Below, piece after piece: positions 16,589 through 25,621 of a DNA stretch of 64,000 nt. The notes under the pieces are model-generated. The model was not told where the DNA came from. It searched no databases and saw only the letters and a program-made list of their open reading frames with translations. Every line of letters begins with the position of its first letter. Positions within the stretch are counted from its first letter, which is position 1. Where the stretch lies: NCBI GenBank assembly GCA_029433415.1, contig JAQTIA010000003.1, forward strand, positions 1,144,501 through 1,208,500, read 5' to 3'. The stretch is from Acetobacteraceae bacterium ESL0709. GTDB taxonomy: Bacteria; Pseudomonadota; Alphaproteobacteria; Acetobacterales; Acetobacteraceae. The position numbers were made by a program, and so were the translations under genes.

Positions 16589-19033
16589 TCAGGAAGGATC
16601 TTCAGGCCAGTCATGTTTGGGATAGCGCCCTTTCATATCCTTGCGTAAATCCAGCCAACCCTGCTTCCAGAACGTTGCCAGATCGGCCGTAACAGCCTGT
16701 GGCCTCCCTGCGGGAGACAACAACACAGCCTGCAAACCGATTTTGCCCTGAGCCAGGACAGGCAAGGTTTTCAGTCCATAAAAAAACTGTGCCCGTGCTG
16801 AAATGACAGGAACCACCCCTGTATAGTCAATCAGACAGTGACGTCCTTTCAAGGTCAGATGAGAAGGGAAGTTTTTATCAAGGAACAGACCATCCTCATA
16901 AGATAAAAACCCTCGCAATATCTGGACCATATCAGGTTCCTTCAGCTGCGAGAGCTTATTCAACCCTGCAAGCCACGGTGCAAGCCAGTCTCCGTTCCCG
17001 GACAGGGCTTCATCTGAAACATCAGGCCAGTCTGGCTTGAGAAGACGACGAGCCAAAATCATGCGCGCCTGTAACTGGCGAGCCTGATCCGTCCAGTTCA
17101 GGAGAGTCATCTCATTTTTTACACGCTCTGCAAGAAACCTGGCACATTCTTCCGCCTCCGCCGGGATATTTCTGTCCTGCAAAATCACAGCCCCGAGACG
17201 AACACGTTGCCGCGTCCATATTCGCCCGGTTTGCGGGTCACATGTCAGTTCGCGCTGTTCCATCACGTTGTTCTGTAACGGGTAAGGAAGTGAATCGGCT
17301 TGGAGAGGCACAGCCAATGTGATCTCATGAGAGCGTTTTTTATGCACCCCGACGGCAATCAGCCAAGCCTCTCGCGACAGGAGATCTGTAACAGGAATAT
17401 GGGCGCTTCCTCCAGAGGCCAGTCTGTAACGGCCTTGAGCACCTGACTGCTGCGCCAAACGATCAGGAAAACCAGCCGCAATCAAAAAAGGCACGACCTT
17501 TTCATCAATCCGGGAAAAATCAGCCTGCTTGAGACCAAGGCGACGGGCATAGCGAACAGCCATTCTTTTCAGATGGTCCGCCAGAAAAGAAGGTACACGT
17601 GCATCACCACGGGTAAACAGGAACAAGCGCTGTCTAATATCTGACGTGATATTTTTCCGGTCCTCAACCCGACTATACGGATCACGCTCCTCAAGCAGTG
17701 CAACAAGGCAACAGGCGGTAAGTTTCTCCGCCTCGTTACGAGACGAACAGAGCATGGCCGCCAAACGGGGATGAGCGCCCATTTCAGACATTCTCTTTCC
17801 CAGAGATGTCAAATGCCCCTCACTGTCCAAAGCGCCCAATGAAACGAGTAGCTCACGTGCCGCTGCCAGCGGGCCTGATGGAGGGTGTTCTATAAAAGCC
17901 AGTTCGTCTGGCCTTGTCCCCATCACATCCTGCCATGCAGCCAGAATCAGCCTCATGGCACTGAGATCGGCCTCCCTGATTTCAGGACTATCCTGAACGG
18001 CCAGACGACGCTGCGTGGCTTCAGACCATAATCTGAAGACTTTCCCGGGCCCCTGACGCCCTGCACGGCCAGCACGCTGCTCAGCTGTAGAGCGCGAAAT
18101 ACGATGGGTCCTAAGAACTGGCAGCCCCGTAACAGCATCACGTTCAGGACTGCGACGCCACCCGCCATCGACCACGACTCTTACCCCTGGCACGGTTACG
18201 GAGGTCTCCGCAATGGACGTCGCCAGCACGATATGGCGGCCCTGGTCTGGATCCAGAACCTTCTGTTGTTCTTCAGGAGATTGCTCTCCATAAAGCAAAC
18301 AGACCGGCAAAGCACGATCAAGCAACGAGGCCGTGCGTTTTATCTCGCCAATACCAGGCAGAAAAACAAGAATGGACCCTTCCCCCTCCTCCCATGCCTG
18401 AGGAATAATCTGCGCACATGCTTTCGGAAGATCTCGCCACTCTGCCAGATCGTGACCATAAACAATCGAAACAGGATAAGACCGTCCCGGACTCTCAAGA
18501 AGGGGTGCCTGTAAAATATCGGTAAAAAGACTCGTATCCAATGTGGCGGACATTGCCACCAATCTTAACTCTGGGCGAAAATTTTTCTGAAGATCCAGAC
18601 AGAGTGCAAGGGCCGTATCACAATCAAGAGACCGTTCATGCACTTCATCGAAAATGATGATCCCGACGTCATCCAGCAGTGGATTGGCCAGAAGACGCCG
18701 CAAAATCATACCCTCTGTCAACACCTCGATCCGTGTCTGACCTGAAAGAGCCTGATCCAGCCTTGTACAATAGCCTATCACACCACCGGGTTTTTCATGC
18801 CGTTGCCGGGCCATATAAAAAGCGGCCCCACGCACGGCAACCCTGCGGGGTTCTACAAGGATAATCTTTTTTCCCGCTAACCAGTCAGGCTCGTGCGCCA
18901 AAATAAAAGGAGGCACAAGTGTTGTCTTGCCCGCACCAGGCGGCGCCATAAGAACGAGGTTGGCATGCTCCCCAAGAGTTTTGAGAAGCACCGGAAGGAT
19001 ATTTTCAACCGGTAGAGAGGCGGCACTTCCCAT
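16589..19033 (-). CDS. hrpB: ATP-dependent helicase HrpB
   Basis: This DEAH-box helicase of 814 residues is of the HrpB family, whose cellular role is not well defined. Motif I is APPGAGKTT near residue 33, motif II DEVHERS, motif III SAT, and motif VI QRAGRAGRQGPG. The HA2-like and HrpB-specific C-terminal regions are present and the length matches the family (about 800-830). It starts 15 nt downstream of the nitroreductase gene, so apt, the nitroreductase and hrpB probably form one transcript. No damage to the frame was seen. Confidence 0.92.
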   Translation of the reverse strand: MGSAASLPVENILPVLLKTLGEHANLVLMAPPGAGKTTLVPPFILAHEPDWLAGKKIILVEPRRVAVRGAAFYMARQRHEKPGGVIGYCTRLDQALSGQTRIEVLTEGMILRRLLANPLLDDVGIIIFDEVHERSLDCDTALALCLDLQKNFRPELRLVAMSATLDTSLFTDILQAPLLESPGRSYPVSIVYGHDLAEWRDLPKACAQIIPQAWEEGEGSILVFLPGIGEIKRTASLLDRALPVCLLYGEQSPEEQQKVLDPDQGRHIVLATSIAETSVTVPGVRVVVDGGWRRSPERDAVTGLPVLRTHRISRSTAEQRAGRAGRQGPGKVFRLWSEATQRRLAVQDSPEIREADLSAMRLILAAWQDVMGTRPDELAFIEHPPSGPLAAARELLVSLGALDSEGHLTSLGKRMSEMGAHPRLAAMLCSSRNEAEKLTACCLVALLEERDPYSRVEDRKNITSDIRQRLFLFTRGDARVPSFLADHLKRMAVRYARRLGLKQADFSRIDEKVVPFLIAAGFPDRLAQQSGAQGRYRLASGGSAHIPVTDLLSREAWLIAVGVHKKRSHEITLAVPLQADSLPYPLQNNVMEQRELTCDPQTGRIWTRQRVRLGAVILQDRNIPAEAEECARFLAERVKNEMTLLNWTDQARQLQARMILARRLLKPDWPDVSDEALSGNGDWLAPWLAGLNKLSQLKEPDMVQILRGFLSYEDGLFLDKNFPSHLTLKGRHCLIDYTGVVPVISARAQFFYGLKTLPVLAQGKIGLQAVLLSPAGRPQAVTADLATFWKQGWLDLRKDMKGRYPKHDWPEDPS

Positions 19034-19048
19034 AACGTCAGCTAAATC

Positions 19049-19888
19049 TTATTTCAGCGGGAAACCAAGCTGGTTTAGGACAGACCGCATGACATGACGC
19101 CCATCCAGCCCCTTGATAGTCGAAATGCGCTTGGCCGTCACTTGGGACCACAACCGGGAAGGTAACCCCTGCTCCTCCTGATAGGCATCGGCTTTGCGGT
19201 CGTATTCGGTGATCCGGGCACGCTCTCCAGTAGCGTCATAACACTCCTTGTGTACTACAACATCCTGGCTCAAACGCGGTTTGATATGACGCTTTTCATC
19301 CTTCGCAGGATATCCAACACACATCCCCACAACGGCATAAGCCCGGGGCGGCAATTCCAGAAGAGCGGCAACCTCGGCGACATGATTGCGCAGGCCACCG
19401 ATATAGACTGTACCAAGCCCCATAGACTCGAAAGCTGTTACAGCGTTTTGTGCGGCAAGCCCTGTATCCAGAACAGCCATAAGGTGGGCTTCCTCATAAT
19501 CAAGGGCTTCCTGTACCAGACCTTCATGCCGCGCCAGACGCACCAGACGAGAGTGATCGACAATCCATGCCAGAAAGACCGGTGCAACCTTGATAAAATC
19601 CTGCTTACCGGCAAGCTCCGCCAGTTTTGCCCGTTTCTGCGGATCTGTCACCACAATCACTGACCAGTTCTGCATATTACAGGACGAAGCCGCAGAAGAC
19701 GCTGCTGCAATCCCCGCTTCAAGAGCACCTTCCGGCAAGGGATCGGTCCTGTAGTTACGGACGCTCTGATGGGAAAGCTGTACACGCAGCACTTCATTAT
19801 CAGGCAGAGTACCCGAGGCATCCTCACGATAACGCTCCTGCCAGAGCTGATGGACGTCAGAGCCGTAAAAGAGCGGGGATTTGTCCAT
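19049..19888 (-). CDS. Nitroreductase-family FMN oxidoreductase (NfsA/FRP-like)
   Basis: This flavin-dependent NAD(P)H oxidoreductase has 279 residues, longer than small NfsB types and in the range of the NfsA/FRP group. The FMN phosphate-binding segment HQSVRNY is near the start and SSCNMQNWSVIVV forms the dimer/flavin core. GLGTVYIGGLRNH and a C-terminal RITEYDRKADAYQ tail are typical of NADPH-dependent members. GAGGAG overlaps the end of apt and sits just before the ATG, so translation follows directly from apt. The natural substrate (quinones, nitroaromatics or flavin) is not determined. Confidence 0.85.
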   Translation of the reverse strand: MDKSPLFYGSDVHQLWQERYREDASGTLPDNEVLRVQLSHQSVRNYRTDPLPEGALEAGIAAASSAASSCNMQNWSVIVVTDPQKRAKLAELAGKQDFIKVAPVFLAWIVDHSRLVRLARHEGLVQEALDYEEAHLMAVLDTGLAAQNAVTAFESMGLGTVYIGGLRNHVAEVAALLELPPRAYAVVGMCVGYPAKDEKRHIKPRLSQDVVVHKECYDATGERARITEYDRKADAYQEEQGLPSRLWSQVTAKRISTIKGLDGRHVMRSVLNQLGFPLK

Positions 19889-19893
19889 AATCC

Positions 19894-20433
19894 TTACTCC
19901 TCGTAAGTGATAAGCGACGTAACGGGCACGTCGATTTTCTCACGCCCCTTAAGAAAGGCCAGTTCAATCATAACAGCAGCCCCTACAACTTCAGCACCGA
20001 CCTTACGGAGGAGCTCAATAGAGGCAGCCAATGTCCCGCCTGTCGCCAGAAGATCATCAAGTACGACAACACGCTCACCGGGCTTAACAGCATCTTTTTG
20101 TATATGAAGCTCATCCTGGCCATATTCCAGACCATATTGGAAGGAAACGGTTTCACCAGGCAATTTACCGGGTTTGCGCAGCATTGAAAAACCACAACCC
20201 AGACGCATAGCCAGCGGCGCTGCCGTCAAAAAACCACGACTCTCAATTCCCGCCAGGCTGTCAGGGCTGAATTTGGCAACAGCCTGTGCCAGACGCCCTG
20301 TCGCAATCTGCCAGCCTTCCGCATTATTGATCAAAGTCGAAATATCGTAAAATAGGATTCCCTTTTTGGGAAAATCCGGCACTGTCCGAATATATTTCCT
20401 GAGATCAATAGGCGCGGGTTCTTGAAAAGACAT
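19894..20433 (-). CDS. apt: Adenine phosphoribosyltransferase
   Basis: Apt salvages adenine with PRPP to make AMP. The 179-residue length is standard. The PRPP-binding loop [13 protein letters not shown] is intact, [14 protein letters not shown] matches the substrate loop, and the N-terminal segment [17 protein letters not shown] is the typical Apt signature. It is the first gene of a compact minus-strand unit with the nitroreductase (5 nt downstream) and hrpB. The 84-nt gap upstream to the receiver gene may hold its promoter. Confidence 0.96.
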   Translation of the reverse strand: MSFQEPAPIDLRKYIRTVPDFPKKGILFYDISTLINNAEGWQIATGRLAQAVAKFSPDSLAGIESRGFLTAAPLAMRLGCGFSMLRKPGKLPGETVSFQYGLEYGQDELHIQKDAVKPGERVVVLDDLLATGGTLAASIELLRKVGAEVVGAAVMIELAFLKGREKIDVPVTSLITYEE

Positions 20434-20517
20434 GAAGAAAATTTCCTAAAAGCGTGACGTCAGCGATATTGAGGCCTTATGTGTACGCAAGCATGCCCAA
20501 AGGCTCAACCCCTTCTT

Positions 20518-20889
20518 TCAAACAGGAACGCTCAAAGAACAACGTACAACCTCAAGAAGCCGGGATTTCCGAAAAGGTTTCGGCAATAGAAAGGCCTGCA
20601 ATGCCTCATCAAAACTCCGGCTTTCATCAAAACTCCCCGAGGTCAGGACAACAGGCAAATGAGGCGATTTACGCCTGAGCATTTTCGCCAGTGCAACCCC
20701 GTCAATAGACCCGGGGAGATTGACATCCGCAATCAGAAGAACAAACTCCTCACTTTCGGAGATCGCCAAAGCATCACGTGCGTTTGTAAAGGCAAAAACC
20801 CTGTAACCTTCCTTTTTCAAGGCAGTTTCCGCCATTAGAGCAACAATTTCCTCATCTTCAACCAGTAGAATATTGCCTGACTGTCCCAT
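20518..20889 (-). CDS. Single-domain response regulator (CheY-like receiver)
   Basis: The 123-residue product consists of a receiver domain only. The acidic pocket is in LLVEDEE, the phosphoacceptor Asp in LLIADVNLPG, the Thr/Ser switch in VVLTSGS, and the Lys in LLPKPFRKS. There is no output domain and no kinase nearby, so it may act by protein-protein contact or as a phosphate sink. GAGGA lies about 5 nt before the ATG. It begins 11 nt after the Bcr-type transporter stop, so it is probably in the same transcript. This receiver type is common in alphaproteobacteria. Confidence 0.88.
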   Translation of the reverse strand: MGQSGNILLVEDEEIVALMAETALKKEGYRVFAFTNARDALAISESEEFVLLIADVNLPGSIDGVALAKMLRRKSPHLPVVLTSGSFDESRSFDEALQAFLLPKPFRKSRLLEVVRCSLSVPV

Positions 20890-20900
20890 ATCGTCCTCTT

Positions 20901-22190
20901 CTATGTCTGACCGGGGGACTGATTACGCTGTGCTCTGACCGCCCCCGCAAGCACAAAACCCAGCATCGTTACATCCGCCAGGAACAATATCCCCGCCATG
21001 GGAATAGCTGTCCCCAATGGGAAACAGGTAAAGCCGTATGTCGCCACAATACCAAAAACGTAAAATCCTGTTCCTCCAAGAGCTGCGGCTGAACCCGCAT
21101 TCTGCGCCTGTCTGGACAAGGCAATGGCCGCCGCATTCGGCCCGACAGCACCACCGGGCGTCAATGTCAACACCATGGCAATAGTCAGCGGCCAGAAATA
21201 AATATTCTTGAGATGCCCCGCTGAATCAAGATCGAAAGCAGACCAGAGCGCCACGGCAATAAATAGCAGCCCAAACACGACTGTCAGGACCAGAGCAGCC
21301 TTGAGAAGCGTATTACTATGAAAATAGCGCAACATGAAGGCATTGACCTGCGAGGCCCCAATCATACAGATCGCAAACATGCCAAACAACATGCCGTAAT
21401 GGAAAGGGCTAAGGCCAAAAACATCTTCAAACAGGAAAGGTGCAGCCGTCAGATAGGTAAAAACAACCATGCCCTGCAACATCCAGACCATCCCCGTAAA
21501 AAAGAAGCTTGGATCACGCATGATCGTCACATAACGACGCGCAACAATGCCTATCCTCAGCTCACGACGATATTGCGGAGGCAGTGTGTCGGGCAGGAAC
21601 AGGATAACAGCCAGTGCGCTTAAGGCGCCATAAATGGCCGTTCCCCAGAAAATGCCGCGCCAGCTCATATATTGCAGCAGAAATCCGCCTATGGCCGGTG
21701 CCATAATCGGCACAATCCCCTGTATAATAATCAGACGTGACATGACTCTCGACATGGCATCACCAGATGCTACGTCACGGATGCAGGCATTAGGCACCAC
21801 CAGACTTGCCGCCCCCATAAGAGCAGCAACAACGCGAAAGAAGCAAAGCTGTTCCAATGTCTGTGACAAGGCACACCCCATACCGGCCAGTGCATAACCA
21901 AGCGTGCAGACAATCAGAGGCCAGCGGCGACCAAAACGATCGGAAATCGGGCCGATGCTGATCTGCCCCAGCGCCAGCCCTGCAACCCACGCTGTCATGG
22001 TTAGGCTACCTGCTCCGGGACTGGTATGAAGCTGATGTTCAATGGCAGGAAGAGCCGGCAGATAAATATCGGTCGAGACTGGCGCAACAGCTGTCAGACT
22101 TCCCAGAAGAATCGGAAACCATAAAGGGAGAGAGGTATTCCTGACGTCGCCATCATCATTCCTCTCAACATGCAAATGCGTCAGCGTCAC
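20901..22190 (-). CDS. Bcr/CflA-family drug-efflux MFS transporter
   Basis: This 12-TM proton antiporter of the DHA1 group has 429 residues. The signature VAPVSTDIYLPALP is in TM1, and PISDRFGRRWPL between TM2 and TM3 is MFS motif A. A GTG at 22190 is chosen as start: TAAGGAG lies 7 nt upstream, and the protein then has a normal length with a 15-20-residue cytoplasmic head. A longer reading to 22304 would overlap the upstream membrane gene and add an extra hydrophobic segment. It lies between a TVP38-type gene and a lone receiver gene. Substrates could be drugs, sulfonamides or cysteine-type compounds; this cannot be decided. Confidence 0.9.
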   Translation of the reverse strand: MTLTHLHVERNDDGDVRNTSLPLWFPILLGSLTAVAPVSTDIYLPALPAIEHQLHTSPGAGSLTMTAWVAGLALGQISIGPISDRFGRRWPLIVCTLGYALAGMGCALSQTLEQLCFFRVVAALMGAASLVVPNACIRDVASGDAMSRVMSRLIIIQGIVPIMAPAIGGFLLQYMSWRGIFWGTAIYGALSALAVILFLPDTLPPQYRRELRIGIVARRYVTIMRDPSFFFTGMVWMLQGMVVFTYLTAAPFLFEDVFGLSPFHYGMLFGMFAICMIGASQVNAFMLRYFHSNTLLKAALVLTVVFGLLFIAVALWSAFDLDSAGHLKNIYFWPLTIAMVLTLTPGGAVGPNAAAIALSRQAQNAGSAAALGGTGFYVFGIVATYGFTCFPLGTAIPMAGILFLADVTMLGFVLAGAVRAQRNQSPGQT

Positions 22191-22237
22191 AAATGGTCTC
22201 CTTACCGCAAGAACCACACCCAATATCAGGGATAGTA

Positions 22238-22912
22238 TCAGGGTTGAAATGAAGTCTTTTTTAGAAATTCCCGTTTCCGCCGAAAATGATACAGCCCGAC
22301 ACACCCCGAAAGGGAAGATAAAAGAAACAGTGACGCTGCAATAAGAATCTCATGAAAACGCCCCAGCGATGTACCGGCTCCCATCAGGGAAAAAATCATG
22401 GTCTGCGGCAAACCGCCAACAAGAGTTGCACAGGCAAATTTCCAGAAAGAAAGTTCCGCCAGCCCTGCCGCTACTGAAACCAGTATGGCTGAACCAACAG
22501 GTAAAAAGCGTAATGCCAGAACAGATAAAAAGGGTGACAGGCGGCAAAATTCGGCCACTTGATGCAGTTTTTCCCTCTTCAGTGTTTTCTGCTCCTTCGA
22601 AAAGACCAGTCCCAGGAAGCGTGACCACGCATAAGTCAAACAAGCTCCCGCCTCATAAGCCAGAGTACAGAACAGGACGGCATGCCCAAAACCAAAACCG
22701 AGCCCCGCAGCAAAACATAATGCCTGACGGGAAAGCCCCAGACTGCAATAAACCGTCCCGAACAGGCAGAACCATACGCCCCCCCATGTGGTTTCCTGCC
22801 AATGATGCGCATGAGCAAGATAATGCTGCACAAAAGGCACACGCCATAACAACAATGGCAAGAGAAGGAGGACCCCTGCAAAAAACAGGATTTTTGCAAC
22901 ATCACGCGCCAT
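22238..22912 (-). CDS. TVP38/TMEM64 (VTT-domain) membrane protein
   Basis: This 224-residue integral membrane protein has about five hydrophobic segments. The VTT/SNARE-associated pattern is visible as CFAAGLGFGFGHAVLF and, after a short loop with Phe/Leu/Arg, LALRFLPVGSAILVSVAAGL. The family includes DedA-like half-transporters and lipid scramblase relatives; function here is unknown. It sits between a Nudix hydrolase gene (40 nt upstream) and the Bcr-type transporter gene (47 nt downstream) on the same strand. The RBS before the ATG is weak. Confidence 0.8.
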   Translation of the reverse strand: MARDVAKILFFAGVLLLLPLLLWRVPFVQHYLAHAHHWQETTWGGVWFCLFGTVYCSLGLSRQALCFAAGLGFGFGHAVLFCTLAYEAGACLTYAWSRFLGLVFSKEQKTLKREKLHQVAEFCRLSPFLSVLALRFLPVGSAILVSVAAGLAELSFWKFACATLVGGLPQTMIFSLMGAGTSLGRFHEILIAASLFLLSSLSGCVGLYHFRRKREFLKKTSFQP

Positions 22913-22952
22913 CAGGGACGCTTTTCCATGGTCAGAAATGTAAAGTAAGGAA

Positions 22953-23540
22953 TCAGATCAGCCCTCTCAGGCGGATTTGTGCAAAAGCTGCAATTGTCAC
23001 CATGCATGTAAGCTCACCCTTGCGGATCATGTCCTCAAATTCTGTCAAGGGAAGGTCGCGCACGATCATGTCAGATTCAGTGGCTTCGCGATCCGCCTCT
23101 CCACGCACAAGATCACGCGCCAGGAAAACGTGCCCTTTCTGCGTCGAATAGCCTGCTCCCTGATAAAGTTCACCAGCGTGAATCAATTCTCTGGCACGAA
23201 GGCCTGTTTCTTCCCGCAACTCTCCCAGAGCCAGATCTTCTGCCTGGACTCCTTCTCTTGTTTCCCACATCCCCATGGGAAATTCCCATAATCTCTTCCC
23301 GACAGGATAACGGAACTGCTGGACGAGAGTCACATTTCCATTGGCATGAAAAGGCATAATCACAGCAAAAGTGCCTCGTTCAACAACACCATAAAGCCCT
23401 TGTTTACCACTCGGATGAATGATGATGTCCTCGCGGACAGCAGTCCAAGGGTTTTTATAGGCCATACGTGAGGAAAGGATTTTATACCCTGCTTCTTCAC
23501 GGGCTTTTCTCAGTTCATCTTCCTGATCATCACGACTCAT
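22953..23540 (-). CDS. Nudix hydrolase, ADP-ribose pyrophosphatase-like
   Basis: This 195-residue hydrolase should act on a nucleoside diphosphate linked to another group. The region EFPMGMWE followed by LGELREETGL is the Nudix helix. The box is atypical: the Arg that normally precedes the ELxEE core is Gly (GELREETG), and the loop before it is two residues longer than the GX5EX7 pattern. The catalytic Glu pair is kept. Upstream segments (VVERGTFAVIMP, VQQFRYPVGKRLWE) match the ADP-ribose/GDP-mannose subgroup. It is divergent from the MFS gene at 23777 and heads a likely operon with the TVP38-type, Bcr-type and receiver genes. Confidence 0.85.
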   Translation of the reverse strand: MSRDDQEDELRKAREEAGYKILSSRMAYKNPWTAVREDIIIHPSGKQGLYGVVERGTFAVIMPFHANGNVTLVQQFRYPVGKRLWEFPMGMWETREGVQAEDLALGELREETGLRARELIHAGELYQGAGYSTQKGHVFLARDLVRGEADREATESDMIVRDLPLTEFEDMIRKGELTCMVTIAAFAQIRLRGLI

Positions 23541-23776
23541 AGAGCGGAAACCTTATTAAATAATATTTCAATCATAAAATGACCAGTTACCCAGATCATT
23601 TGGTTCATAGCAAGTTATAGCCCTATCATTCAGCCGTCGCTATTAGTTTCTCCACAGACTGAAGCTTTATGAACCAGTCTCACAAGACTTGCCTCCGTGC
23701 ACTTTGTTCCTCTAATGATCTTCGACAACCTGCCTGAAAGTTGGGTGACAACGCACACGTTACGAAGGGGCACATC

Positions 23777-25033
23777 ATGTCATCAGAAACATACGCAGAA
23801 GAATCCCTCAAAGGCTCGCCTACTCTCAAAGTCATACCCGTCGTTATTTTCAATCTGCTTGTCTATTTTATTATTGGCTTGCCCAATGCGGTTATCGGAG
23901 CCCTTTTTGTCCACCAGACGCTGGGATTCAGCACGGCCATTGCAGGGATGACCCTGTCACTGCAATATCTGGGAACATTCGGTACCAGGCTTGTTTCAGG
24001 CCAGTTTGTGGATCGCTATGGCCCCAAGAAAATTCTGGTTTTTGGCTTGATGGCAACAACACTCTCTGGACTTCTGATGTGCGGAGCCGCTCTTATCACA
24101 GCTTTCATTTCCCTGTCTGAGACCGTACGCTACATGGCGCTGATCGTCGCCCTGCTAAGCCGCCTTTTTCTGGGATGGGGAGAAAGCTGGACAGCCACAT
24201 CCGTCACGACATGGAATATACGCCGCGTTGGACGCGCCCATACCTCTGTCGCCATCTCATGGAATGGCGTCACCTCATATGGAGGGATTGCCATAGGCGT
24301 TACGGCCGGAAAATATCTGAGCCAGTTCGACCCCCACACGACGCTGCTGCCGGTTGGTATCGCTTCAGCCTTACTTGCCGCCATCGGACTGATTGGTCTG
24401 ATTTTCTTTTATAAGCCCATAAAACCCCTACCCGTAAGAGGGGGACATATGTCGTTTATTCATGCCTTACGGAAAGTTCTGCCTTATGGCGTTGGCCTAT
24501 CAGCAGGGTCTTTTGCATTCGGCACAATCAGCAATTTCCTTGCACTCTATTTTTCAGCCAATCACTGGACAAAAATCGGTCTCGCTTTTGGCATTTTCTC
24601 ACTCTTCTTCATTCTTGGACGACTTTTCTTTGCTTCGCAGATCGACAAACGCGGCGGCATGCCCGTGGCGTTTGCATCACTATTTGTCGAGGCCATTGCC
24701 ATGCTGATCTTCTGCACTATTCATACTGAAACAGGTGCAACAATCGGCGCCGCACTGACGGGAGCAGGTTTCTCACTACTCTTTCCCGCGCTCGGCACTA
24801 TGGCCGTCAAAACGGGTGGACCGGAATATAGCGGTATTCTGCTTGCTGCCTATTCAGTCTTCACGGATCTTACTATTTTCATCGTTGGTCCTGTCATGGG
24901 TCTCATTCAGGTCAAGACAGGCTGGAACGTGATGTTCGCTATTGTAGGTGTACTTTGCCTGAGCGGCATCTTATTGACAATGTGCCTGTCACATTTACCC
25001 GGTAGCGAAAGCGAAGATATTTCCAGTTCCTGA
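23777..25033 (+). CDS. MFS transporter, YhhS-like
   Basis: This 12-TM major facilitator of 418 residues resembles E. coli YhhS. The N-terminal pattern (VIFNLLVYFIIGLPNAVI), LGFSTAIAGMTLSLQYLGT and DRYGPKKILVFGL (motif A between TM2 and TM3) fit that subfamily. The ATG at 23777 has GAAGGGG 8 nt upstream; an earlier TTG at 23741 was rejected. The substrate is unknown; YhhS relatives are annotated as sugar or drug exporters. A LOG-family gene follows 42 nt downstream on the same strand. Confidence 0.88.
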   Translation: MSSETYAEESLKGSPTLKVIPVVIFNLLVYFIIGLPNAVIGALFVHQTLGFSTAIAGMTLSLQYLGTFGTRLVSGQFVDRYGPKKILVFGLMATTLSGLLMCGAALITAFISLSETVRYMALIVALLSRLFLGWGESWTATSVTTWNIRRVGRAHTSVAISWNGVTSYGGIAIGVTAGKYLSQFDPHTTLLPVGIASALLAAIGLIGLIFFYKPIKPLPVRGGHMSFIHALRKVLPYGVGLSAGSFAFGTISNFLALYFSANHWTKIGLAFGIFSLFFILGRLFFASQIDKRGGMPVAFASLFVEAIAMLIFCTIHTETGATIGAALTGAGFSLLFPALGTMAVKTGGPEYSGILLAAYSVFTDLTIFIVGPVMGLIQVKTGWNVMFAIVGVLCLSGILLTMCLSHLPGSESEDISSS

Positions 25034-25075
25034 CTATCAGATGATACCCCCTCTCTTATCAAAGGAGTTTTGTTT

Positions 25076-25621
25076 ATGACCATTGAAAAATGCACCGTCT
25101 TTTGCGGCTCCCGGGACGGAAACAGCCCGGTCTATACACAGGCGGCAAGAGAGCTGGGGCACGCCATGGCCAAAGAAAAACTCGCCCTGATTTATGGAGG
25201 AGGCGCCGGAGGAATGATGGGTACGCTTGCCAGAACCATCGTAAAGGCAGGAGGCCACGTCAAAGGCATTACAACCAGTTTTCTGGAGGAACAGGAGCTC
25301 CGCTATAAAGGACTATCCGATCTGGAAATTGTCGCTGATATGCCCACGCGCAAAAAGGCCCTTTTTGAATTGGGAGATGTCTATATCATCCTGCCAGGCG
25401 GTTTCGGAACCTTCGACGAATTTATGGAAGTGCTCGTCAACCGTCAGCTTAACCTTCACAAGAAGCCTATTTTCATCCTTAACACCAATCACTGGGCTGA
25501 CCCGCTTCTGGCGCTAATGGAGGCCACCATCCAGCAGGCGTTTGCTCCCGCTGAAATTCATACATTCTACACAGTCGTCGAGAACGTGCCCGCCTTGATA
25601 AAAGCTCTCAAAAGCCTCTAG
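25076..25621 (+). CDS. LOG-family (TIGR00730) nucleotide phosphoribohydrolase
   Basis: This 181-residue Rossmann-fold enzyme belongs to the LOG ('lonely guy') family, which cleaves nucleoside 5'-monophosphates and in some organisms activates cytokinins. Diagnostic motifs are the Gly-rich loop YGGGAGGMMG, the MPTRKKALFE segment and PGGFGTFDEF, the PGGxGTxxE active site. The ATG at 25076 has AAAGGAG 8 nt upstream; a TTG two codons earlier is too close. Its last 4 nt overlap the convergent murA stop. Whether it makes cytokinin-like bases or recycles damaged AMP is not decided by sequence. Confidence 0.9.
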   Translation: MTIEKCTVFCGSRDGNSPVYTQAARELGHAMAKEKLALIYGGGAGGMMGTLARTIVKAGGHVKGITTSFLEEQELRYKGLSDLEIVADMPTRKKALFELGDVYIILPGGFGTFDEFMEVLVNRQLNLHKKPIFILNTNHWADPLLALMEATIQQAFAPAEIHTFYTVVENVPALIKALKSL

